Source: JAKSSE01 sp045597645 (lineage in GTDB: Bacteria > Bacillota > Clostridia > Lachnospirales > Lachnospiraceae). Taken from it: DNA of 44,992 nucleotides. The position numbers and the translations under genes were made by a program. The stretch lies in the NCBI GenBank assembly GCA_045597645.1, contig JAZLKM010000017.1, positions 1 to 44,992 of the forward strand, in the 5' to 3' direction. Below are positions 1 to 6,662 of this stretch, one piece after another; within the stretch, counting starts at the first letter, position 1; every line of letters begins with the position of its first letter. The notes beneath the pieces were generated by a model. The model searched no databases. It saw nothing but the letters and a program-made list of their open reading frames with translations, and was not told the origin of the DNA.

Positions 1-322
1 GGCACTTAGCGATACGGCACAGTGGTGAGAGGTGCATCCATGTACGGGTCAAGCCTTGAAAATCTACAAGCCCCCAAAAGCTGGATGAATTAAGAAGCCA
101 CATCTCAGACAACTGGAGACCGGGCGCGCAGCATCGCGAAATAAGAATCACCACGCGAATCACCGAATTCAGGCTCTGAGTGCCATGGATGAAGGGGTGT
201 GTATCTTCGTGGAGCTGAGGCGTAGCGATGATGAGAGGGTGAGGGGCTGGCGTGGAGCGGACAGGAGGAAATAGTGGAGGGTGGTTTGCGCCCACCCCCT
301 GGCAGTGATGGAGCGGCGGCAC
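1..322. other. GC-rich non-coding edge region
   Basis: No reading frame survives here on either strand. By hand count the blocks 121-180, 181-240 and 241-300 hold 35, 33 and 40 G+C of 60, against 25 of 60 in 1861-1920 inside argC, so the stretch is much richer in G+C than most neighbouring genes. It has purine-rich runs at 225-285. Its inner part (82-167) resembles the opposite edge of the window. I see no tRNA, rRNA, riboswitch or intron signature that I recognise. A structured RNA or a dispersed repeat is possible. Confidence 0.6.
82..167 (+). repeat. GC-rich dispersed element, left copy
   Basis: Several blocks recur, in the same order, on the minus strand at 44971-44885: TGGATGAATT (82-91), AGAAG-CCACATC (93-104), GGGCGCGCA (122-130), CATCGCGAAAT (132-142) and AATCACC (146-152), then a CCGAA block near 163-167. 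Spacings differ by only a few bases. A short stem TCGCG (134-138) with CGCGA (154-158) is possible. The two copies are inverted relative to each other and about 44.8 kb apart. In each case the element lies beyond the terminator of an outward-facing gene. Its nature is unknown. Confidence 0.6.
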
Positions 323-355
323 AAAAAAAGACCTCCCAGCGAAGCGGGAGGTCTT
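323..355 (-). terminator. Rho-independent terminator of argG
   Basis: The inverted repeat pairs AAGACCTCCC (328-337) with GGGAGGTCTT (346-355). On the minus strand it is followed by seven T (complement of 323-329). It lies just past the argG stop codon at 368-370, so it ends the argG transcript. Confidence 0.9.
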
Positions 356-367
356 GGGGATGTGTGA

Positions 368-1594
368 TTATTTCTGGTTGGTCTTGGTCTCCTGGAGGAT
401 CATTGCGCGAACCTTGAGTGGGAGGCCGAAGAGGGTTATGAAGCCTTCGGCGTCGTGGTGGTCGTACTGATCGCCGGTGGTGAAGCTCGCAAGTGACTCG
501 CTGTAGAGTGAGTATGGAGAAGTGGTACCAGCTTTGATGATGTTACCTTTGTAGAGCTTGAATTTAACTTCGCCGGTAACGTATTCCTGGGTGCTCTCAA
601 CGAATGCCTGGATAGCTTCGCGAAGAGGAGTGAACCACTTGCCTTCGTATACTACCTGAGCAAGCTTGTTGGCCATGTCCTTTTTGGTCTCCATGGTTGC
701 GCGGTCGAGAACGAGCTCTTCGAGCTGATCGTGAGCTTCCATGAGGATGGTACCGCCTGGAGTCTCGTATACGCCACGGCTCTTCATACCAACTACACGG
801 TTCTCTACGATGTCTACGATACCAATGCCGTGCTTTCCACCAAGGCGATTAAGCTCCTTGATTATGTCAGCAACCTTCATTTCTTTGCCGTTAACGGTCT
901 TTGGAACACCTTTTTCAAAGGTCATGGTTACATATTCGCCTTCGTCTGGAGCCTTTTCAGGACGAACGCCAAGAACGAGAAGGTGATCGTAGTTTGGCTC
1001 CTGAGCAGGATCCTCGAGCTCGAGACCCTCGTGAGAGATGTGCCAGAGGTTACGGTCACGGCTGTATGACTGATCGGTAGAGAATGGAAGATCAATGCCA
1101 TGAGCGCGGCAGTAGTCAATTTCTGCCTGACGGCTATCCATCTGCCACTTGTCATTTCTCCAAGGAGCGATAACCTTTATGTCTGGAGCAAGAGCTTTGA
1201 TACCAAGCTCGAAACGAATCTGGTCGTTACCCTTTCCGGTAGCACCGTGGCAGATAGCAACAGCTCCTTCCTTGCGGGCGATTTCAACCAGACGCTTAGC
1301 AATGCCTGGACGAGCCATAGAAGTACCAAGAAGATATTTGTGCTCGTATACAGCGCCAGCCTGTACACATGGAACGATGTAGTCTTCACAGAACTCATCA
1401 ACGATGTCCTCGATGTAGAGCTTAGAAGCGCCAGAGAGCTTAGCACGCTCATCGAGACCGTCAAGCTCCTCGCCCTGTCCAACGTCGATGCAGCAGCATA
1501 CTACGTCGTAATCATAGTTTTCCTTGAGCCAAGGAATGATAGCGGTGGTATCGAGACCACCTGAATAAGCCAAAATAACTTTATCTTTTGCCAT
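368..1594 (-). CDS. argG: Argininosuccinate synthase
   Basis: This 408-residue protein joins citrulline and aspartate using ATP, the penultimate step of arginine synthesis in the cytosol. The N-terminal ATP pyrophosphatase motif AYSGGLDT is present near residues 9-16, and the length is that of the family. I start it at the ATG at 1594 (MAKDKVIL): GGAAG lies just upstream, whereas the longer open frame to 1720 runs through the ARG boxes and promoter. It is transcribed away from argCJBD, and its -35 region overlaps an ARG box, so repression by an ArgR-type regulator with arginine is likely. The gene is richer in G+C (33 and 34 of 60 in two sampled blocks) than argC and uses many C-ending codons, which may reflect high expression rather than transfer. 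argH is not in the window. Confidence 0.97.
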   Translation of the reverse strand: MAKDKVILAYSGGLDTTAIIPWLKENYDYDVVCCCIDVGQGEELDGLDERAKLSGASKLYIEDIVDEFCEDYIVPCVQAGAVYEHKYLLGTSMARPGIAKRLVEIARKEGAVAICHGATGKGNDQIRFELGIKALAPDIKVIAPWRNDKWQMDSRQAEIDYCRAHGIDLPFSTDQSYSRDRNLWHISHEGLELEDPAQEPNYDHLLVLGVRPEKAPDEGEYVTMTFEKGVPKTVNGKEMKVADIIKELNRLGGKHGIGIVDIVENRVVGMKSRGVYETPGGTILMEAHDQLEELVLDRATMETKKDMANKLAQVVYEGKWFTPLREAIQAFVESTQEYVTGEVKFKLYKGNIIKAGTTSPYSLYSESLASFTTGDQYDHHDAEGFITLFGLPLKVRAMILQETKTNQK

Positions 1595-1654
1595 TTCAAA
1601 CTTCCTTTCATCATAAAGATATGAAAAAACATCGGAATTAATATATCGCAATAT

Positions 1655-1684
1655 TGTATAATCTGCAAGTGAAAAAATATACAA
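1655..1684 (-). promoter_or_regulatory. Likely argG promoter
   Basis: Read on the minus strand there is a TTGTAT -35 (1684-1679), an 18-base spacer and a TATACA -10 (1660-1655), about 60 bases before the argG start. The -35 lies inside the left ARG box (1670-1683), so bound ArgR would block polymerase. The assignment is by eye. Confidence 0.5.
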
Positions 1685-1704
1685 ATTGAATGAATAAATA
1701 TTCA
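1670..1704. promoter_or_regulatory. Tandem ARG boxes between argG and argC
   Basis: Box 2, TGAATAAATATTCA (1691-1704), is a perfect palindromic match to the E. coli ARG box pattern TGAATnnnnATTCA. Box 1, TGAAAAAATATACA (1670-1683), differs from it at two of 14 positions. The starts are 21 bases apart, two helical turns, which is the classic spacing for paired boxes bound by an ArgR/AhrC hexamer. Box 1 overlaps the argG -35 and box 2 the argC -35, so one bound hexamer could control both directions. Confidence 0.8.
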
Positions 1705-1731
1705 CATTTAGGTATTGCATATCTATATAAT
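1701..1731 (+). promoter_or_regulatory. Likely argC operon promoter
   Basis: TATAAT (1726-1731) is a perfect -10. The best -35 is TTCACA (1701-1706), five of six to consensus but with a long 19-base spacer. The -35 overlaps ARG box 2. The argC ATG follows at 1794. Confidence 0.5.
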
Positions 1732-1793
1732 CAGACGTATAATTATTCGGAGTTTAGCCAAAAAAGGTTTTTGGAGAAAAGGAAACATTAAAT

Positions 1794-2855
1794 ATGGAAA
1801 AAATTAAAGTTGGAATAATCGGATCAACTGGATATGCAGGAGCAGAGCTTGTACGCATATTGTTGCGCCATCCTAATGCTGAGATTGTGTGGTATGGTTC
1901 CAGAAGTTATATAGATCAAGAGTACGCTGATATATATAGGAACTTTTTTGAAATAGTTGACGAGAAGTGCCTTGATGATGACTTTGAGCAGTTGGTTGAA
2001 AAAGTTGATGTAGTATTTACAGCAACCCCGCAGGGTTATCTTGCAGGTCAGTTGAACGCTGATATGCTCAGCAAGGCAAAGTTCATAGATTTATCTGCTG
2101 ATTACAGACTTAAGGATGTAACTGTATATGAGCAGTGGTATAAGATTGAGCACAAGAGCCCTGACTTTATTGAAGAGGCAGTATATGGTCTGTGTGAGAT
2201 TAATAGAGACAAGATTAAGGGAAAGCGACTTGTCGCTAATCCAGGATGCTATACCACTACGTCTATATTGTCGCTTTACCCACTGGCTGAATCTAGCTTG
2301 ATTGATACAAATAGCATTATCATTGATGCAAAGTCTGGTACATCAGGCGCTGGTCGTGGTGCTAAGACAGACAACCTCTTTTGCGAGGTTAATGAAAATA
2401 TGAAGGCATATGGAGTGCTGACACATAGACATACTCCAGAAATAGAGGAGCAACTGTCATATGCATGTGGCAAGCCGGTTACTCTTATTTTCACTCCACA
2501 TTTGGTTCCGATGAATAGAGGCATCTTAGTTACAGCCTATGCATCACTTGCTAAGAAAGCGGATGGTACATATCCTACTTCAGCTGAGATTAGAGCTGCT
2601 TACGAGAATAGATATGCAGCCGAGAAGTTTGTCCGCGTGCTTCCTGATGGAAAATGCCCTGAGACAAAGTGGGTTGAAGGATCTAATTATGTGGATATTA
2701 GCTTTAAAGTGGATGAGCGCACTAACAGAGTGGTTGTGATGGCTGCGCTGGATAATTTGGTGAAGGGAGCGGCAGGACAGGCTGTACAGAATATGAATAT
2801 TGTATTTGGCTTACCTGAGGATGCAGGACTTGACCTCATTCCGATGTTCCCATAG
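1794..2855 (+). CDS. argC: N-acetyl-gamma-glutamyl-phosphate reductase
   Basis: The 353-residue enzyme reduces N-acetylglutamyl phosphate to the semialdehyde with NADPH, the third step of the acetylated arginine route. The N-terminal Rossmann motif GSTGYAG (residues 10-16) and the active-site cysteine in ANPGCYTT (Cys152) are intact, and the length is typical. An AAAGGAA site lies before the ATG. It is the first gene of a plus-strand arginine operon and is preceded by a promoter overlapped by ARG boxes. The next gene, a GNAT acetyltransferase, begins eight bases after its stop. Confidence 0.97.
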   Translation: MEKIKVGIIGSTGYAGAELVRILLRHPNAEIVWYGSRSYIDQEYADIYRNFFEIVDEKCLDDDFEQLVEKVDVVFTATPQGYLAGQLNADMLSKAKFIDLSADYRLKDVTVYEQWYKIEHKSPDFIEEAVYGLCEINRDKIKGKRLVANPGCYTTTSILSLYPLAESSLIDTNSIIIDAKSGTSGAGRGAKTDNLFCEVNENMKAYGVLTHRHTPEIEEQLSYACGKPVTLIFTPHLVPMNRGILVTAYASLAKKADGTYPTSAEIRAAYENRYAAEKFVRVLPDGKCPETKWVEGSNYVDISFKVDERTNRVVVMAALDNLVKGAAGQAVQNMNIVFGLPEDAGLDLIPMFP

Positions 2856-2863
2856 GAGAGTGT

Positions 2864-3325
2864 ATGGCAGATATGACATTTAAAATCCGCCCTATGACGA
2901 TGGCGGACTTTGATAAAGTATATGACCTTTGGATGAAGATTAAGGGCTTTGGCATACGAAGCATAGATGATTCAAAGGAGGGCGTTGAGCGATTTATCAG
3001 ACGCAACCCTGGTCTTAGCATGGTGGCACAGTCAAATGGTGAGATAGTAGGAGCTATCCTTTGCGGCCATGATGGCAGACGTGGATGCTTTTATCATGTA
3101 TGCGTGGCAGAGAATTTCAGACGCCAGGGCATAGGTACTGCAATGGCTACAGCAGCAATGGAAGCACTTAGGCGTGAGGGCATCAATAAGGTTAGCCTAA
3201 TTGCTTTTAAGTCAAATGAGCTGGGCAACGGATTTTGGCATAAGGTTGGCTGGGTTGAGCGTGAGGACTTAAATTATTATGACTTCACACTCAATGAGGA
3301 AAATATTACGAGGTTTAATTCATGA
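2864..3325 (+). CDS. GNAT-family N-acetyltransferase in the arginine operon
   Basis: This 153-residue protein is a single GNAT domain. The acetyl-CoA pyrophosphate loop reads RRQGIGTA (about residues 86-93), followed by the usual helix and a C-terminal NGFWHKVGW segment. GGAGAG sits before the ATG. It starts eight bases after argC and overlaps argJ by four bases (ATGA), so it is co-translated with arginine enzymes. ArgJ of the bifunctional type can already make acetylglutamate, so a second acetylglutamate synthase would be anaplerotic. The position suggests an ArgA-like role but the fold alone does not show the substrate; an unrelated small-molecule or protein acetyltransferase is equally possible. 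Confidence 0.85.
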   Translation: MADMTFKIRPMTMADFDKVYDLWMKIKGFGIRSIDDSKEGVERFIRRNPGLSMVAQSNGEIVGAILCGHDGRRGCFYHVCVAENFRRQGIGTAMATAAMEALRREGINKVSLIAFKSNELGNGFWHKVGWVEREDLNYYDFTLNEENITRFNS

Positions 3326-4545
3326 AGGTAATTGACGGTGGAGTAACAGCTCCAAAGGGATTTAAGGCAACGCGCACTGCAGCAGGCATTAAATATGCAG
3401 GCAGAGATGATATGGCAATGGTATTTTCTGAAGTACCTTGCGTGACAGCAGCTACATTTACGACTAATGTGGTGAAGGCTGCACCGGTTATATTTGATAG
3501 AGACAGAGTTGAAAAGGCAGCTCCTATTCAGGCTGTTGTATGTAATGCAGGTATTGCTAATGCATGTACCGGAAAGGTAGGTCTTGAGCTTTGTGAAAAG
3601 ACAGCACAGGCTATGGCTAAGGCGCTGGGTATTCCTGAGGATGCATCACTTGTTACTTCAACAGGAGTCATTGGTATGCAGCTTCCAATTGAGAAGCTTG
3701 AAGCCGGAGTGGAGGCTATGGCCAAGAGCCTGGATGACAGCCGCGAGGCAGCTCATAGTGCTGCAAAAGCCATCATGACTACCGACACTGTACCAAAGGA
3801 GGTTGCAGTCCAGGTAGAGATAGGAGGCAAGACTGTTACTATTGGTGCTATGTGCAAGGGATCTGGTATGATTCATCCTAATATGTGCACTATGCTAAGC
3901 TTTATAATGACTGACGTAGCTATTGAAAAGGCTATGCTTCAGGAGATGCTTTCAGATATTGTTAAGGACACATATAACATGGTATCAGTTGACGGTGACA
4001 CCTCAACAAATGATACATGTATGGTACTTGCAAATGGTATGGCAGGAAATCCTGTTATAGCTTCACATGGAGCAGACTATGACACCTTTAAGGAAGCATT
4101 GTTCTATATCAACGAAGTGATTGCAAAGAAAATGGCGTCTGATGGTGAAGGAGCTACCCATCTTTTTGAGGTGAAAGTAGAGAATGCAGATACAAAGGAG
4201 AATGCAGTAATTCTGGCAAAGTCGGTTGTATCATCTAGCCTTTGCAAGGCAGCTATATATGGAAAAGATGCTAACTGCGGCAGATTTATGTGCGCGTTAG
4301 GATATAGCGGTGTACAGTTTGACCCGGATATAGTAGATATTTTCTTCGAGAGCAAGGCAGGCAGCGTACTGGTTGTGAAAGACGGAGCCGCACCTCTGTT
4401 TGATGAGGAACTGGCACTGAAGGTGCTGTCAGAGGAAGAGGTTACCGTACGCTGTGATATGAAGTGCGGAGCCGCTAAGGCCACTGCTTGGGGATGTGAT
4501 TTGACATTTGATTATGTAAAAATTAATGCAGATTATAGGAGCTAA
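3322..4545 (+). CDS. argJ: Glutamate N-acetyltransferase / acetylglutamate synthase
   Basis: This 407-residue enzyme moves the acetyl group from acetylornithine to glutamate, recycling it in the arginine pathway. It carries the autocleavage region KGSGMIHPNMCTML; the nucleophile is Thr190, where the precursor should split into alpha and beta chains. The residue before the threonine is cysteine, where alanine is usual. Members of this family may also use acetyl-CoA, but sequence by eye cannot separate mono- from bifunctional forms. It overlaps the upstream GNAT gene by four bases and is followed two bases later by argB. Confidence 0.95.
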   Translation: MKVIDGGVTAPKGFKATRTAAGIKYAGRDDMAMVFSEVPCVTAATFTTNVVKAAPVIFDRDRVEKAAPIQAVVCNAGIANACTGKVGLELCEKTAQAMAKALGIPEDASLVTSTGVIGMQLPIEKLEAGVEAMAKSLDDSREAAHSAAKAIMTTDTVPKEVAVQVEIGGKTVTIGAMCKGSGMIHPNMCTMLSFIMTDVAIEKAMLQEMLSDIVKDTYNMVSVDGDTSTNDTCMVLANGMAGNPVIASHGADYDTFKEALFYINEVIAKKMASDGEGATHLFEVKVENADTKENAVILAKSVVSSSLCKAAIYGKDANCGRFMCALGYSGVQFDPDIVDIFFESKAGSVLVVKDGAAPLFDEELALKVLSEEEVTVRCDMKCGAAKATAWGCDLTFDYVKINADYRS

Positions 4546-4547
4546 TT

Positions 4548-5432
4548 ATGGAAAACAACATGAACGATGTACTGCATAAAGCAGAGGTTCTCATTGAGGC
4601 ATTACCTTATATTCAGAAGTTCAATCGAAAGATTATAGTAGTGAAGTACGGCGGCTCTGCCATGACTGATGAGGGCCTCAAAAAAAGCGTAATTCAGGAT
4701 GTTACACTGCTTAAGTTGGTTGGCTTTAAGCCTATCATTGTGCATGGCGGCGGTAAGGAAATCAGTAAGTGGGTGGCAAAGGCTGGTATGGAGCCTAGAT
4801 TTGTAAATGGCCTTCGTGTAACTGATGCTGAGACCATGGAGATAGCTGAGATGGTACTGGGCCGCGTTAATAAGAGCCTTGTTACCATGGTTCAGGAGCT
4901 CGGAGTGAGAGCCGTTGGCATAAGCGGCAAGGATGGCGGACTTTTAACTGTCAAGAAAAAGCTTTCCGGTGGAGAGGACATAGGCTATGTTGGTGAAGTT
5001 ACCAATGTAGATACCAAGGTTCTTTATGACCTTTTGGATAATGACTTTTTACCGATAGTGGCTCCGATAGGTCTTGATGACAATTATGATACCTACAATA
5101 TCAATGCTGATGACGCTGCATGCGCTATAGCTCAGGCTATTGGTGCTGAGAAGCTGGCGTTCCTCACTGATATTGAGGGCCTGTATAAGGATATCAATGA
5201 CAAGAGTAGCTTTATCTCAAGACTCACAGCCAGCCAGGCAGATGATCTCATTAATGGTGGCTTCATTGGAGGTGGTATGCTTCCAAAGCTCACAAACTGT
5301 ACTTCGGCTGTACGTTCAGGAGTAGGAAGAGTACATATTCTGGATGGAAGAATACCTCATTGTCTGCTGCTTGAGATATTCACAAACAAGGGTATTGGTA
5401 CTGCAATCGTAGGAGACTCAGAGGAAGTATAA
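4548..5432 (+). CDS. argB: Acetylglutamate kinase
   Basis: This 294-residue amino-acid kinase phosphorylates N-acetylglutamate, the controlled step of the pathway. The glycine-rich motifs KYGGSAM (about residues 34-40) and HGGGKEIS (about 65-72) bind ATP and substrate. The N-terminal helix (KAEVLIEALPYIQKF) is the extra segment found in hexameric kinases that arginine inhibits, so feedback inhibition is likely. Only two bases separate it from argJ. An alternative start at the second methionine (residue 5) cannot be excluded. Confidence 0.96.
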   Translation: MENNMNDVLHKAEVLIEALPYIQKFNRKIIVVKYGGSAMTDEGLKKSVIQDVTLLKLVGFKPIIVHGGGKEISKWVAKAGMEPRFVNGLRVTDAETMEIAEMVLGRVNKSLVTMVQELGVRAVGISGKDGGLLTVKKKLSGGEDIGYVGEVTNVDTKVLYDLLDNDFLPIVAPIGLDDNYDTYNINADDAACAIAQAIGAEKLAFLTDIEGLYKDINDKSSFISRLTASQADDLINGGFIGGGMLPKLTNCTSAVRSGVGRVHILDGRIPHCLLLEIFTNKGIGTAIVGDSEEV

Positions 5433-5453
5433 TATATTCAGAGGAGATTCGTT

Positions 5454-6662
5454 ATGAACACTTCGCAGATTAAAGACACTGCAAATGCTAATCTTTTGCA
5501 TGTATATAATAGGTTTGACGTGGCATTTGACCATGGTCAGGGAGTGATGCTTTATGATACTGATGGCAAGGAGTATTTGGACTTTGCCTCAGGTATAGGT
5601 GTAAGCGCGTTAGGATACTGTGACAAGGAGTATAATGATGCCATTCATGCTCAGGTAGACAAGCTACTTCATACTTCTAATCTGTATTATCATGAGCCGG
5701 GTTCGCTGGCTGCCAAGGCAGTTATAGAGGCAACTGGTATGAGCAGAGTGTTTTTCACTAACTCAGGCGCAGAAGCTATTGAGGGTGCAATTAAGTCTGC
5801 TAAAAAGTATTTTTATATGAAGCATGGACATGGCGGCGGTGAGATTATAGCAATGGATCATTCATTCCATGGTCGTACAGTGGGCTCACTTTCAGTAACT
5901 GGTACCGAGCACTATAGAGAACCGTTTTTGCCACTTATGGATGGCGTTAAATTCGCAACCTTTAACGATATCGACAGCGTAAAGGCACTTGTAAATGATA
6001 ATACCTGCGCAATCATCATGGAGACGGTCCAGGGTGAAGGCGGATTATATCCAGCAGAGCCAGCATTTATAGAGGCAGTAAGAGCTCTTTGCGATGAAAA
6101 GGATATACTTCTTATCCTTGATGAGATTCAGTGTGGAATGGGCAGAAGCGGTAAGCTTTTTGCATTTGAAAATTATACAGTTAGACCTGACATTCTTACT
6201 AGCGCAAAGGCCCTAGGACTTGGAGTTCCTGTAGGCTGCTTTGCACTTAATGACAAAGCCGTTGAGTATACATTAGAGCCAGGAGATCACGGCACTACTT
6301 ACGGTGGCAATCCGCTGGTTACAACTGCAGTTGCTACATCGCTTAAGCTTATGAATGAGCGAAAAGTGCCAGAGCATGTTGCCGAGCTGACGCTATATCT
6401 GGAGTCTAAACTTGAGTCTATCTGCAATGACTTTGACATAGTAAAAGGCCACCGTGGAATGGGCTTTATGCAGGGGCTTGTAATTGATGCTTCTATCAAG
6501 CCGGTTCAGATTGTAAAGGCTGCGCTTGAAGAGGGACTTGTGATCTTGACGGCAGGATCTGATGTTGTGCGCTTGCTTCCGCCATTAGTGATTGGAAAAG
6601 ACGACATTGATTTGTTCGACAAGAAGATTAGAGCTGCAATAAGCAAAGTGATAGAGGCATGA
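5454..6662 (+). CDS. argD: Acetylornithine aminotransferase
   Basis: This 402-residue class III PLP enzyme converts acetylglutamate semialdehyde to acetylornithine with glutamate as donor. The PLP lysine is Lys252 in TSAKALG, with the upstream LDEIQCGMGR aspartate loop and the HGTTYGGNPL motif. A GAGGAGA ribosome site lies before the ATG in a 21-base gap after argB. Its last four bases overlap the start of the GH31 gene. The same enzyme class can serve succinyl-diaminopimelate; the operon context supports the arginine role. Confidence 0.95.
   Translation: MNTSQIKDTANANLLHVYNRFDVAFDHGQGVMLYDTDGKEYLDFASGIGVSALGYCDKEYNDAIHAQVDKLLHTSNLYYHEPGSLAAKAVIEATGMSRVFFTNSGAEAIEGAIKSAKKYFYMKHGHGGGEIIAMDHSFHGRTVGSLSVTGTEHYREPFLPLMDGVKFATFNDIDSVKALVNDNTCAIIMETVQGEGGLYPAEPAFIEAVRALCDEKDILLILDEIQCGMGRSGKLFAFENYTVRPDILTSAKALGLGVPVGCFALNDKAVEYTLEPGDHGTTYGGNPLVTTAVATSLKLMNERKVPEHVAELTLYLESKLESICNDFDIVKGHRGMGFMQGLVIDASIKPVQIVKAALEEGLVILTAGSDVVRLLPPLVIGKDDIDLFDKKIRAAISKVIEA

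Noticed and set aside
1..60. End of a group II intron or a tRNA at the left edge
   Set aside because: No domain V hairpin, no intron-encoded protein and no cloverleaf could be recognised in the bases available.
1100..1564. A 154-codon open frame on the plus strand inside argG
   Set aside because: It is antisense to a confidently identified gene, has no ribosome site and its translation resembles no known protein.
1595..1720. Longer argG start at 1720
   Set aside because: It would translate the argG promoter and ARG box 2, and other ArgG proteins begin near MxKxKVILAYSGGLDT.
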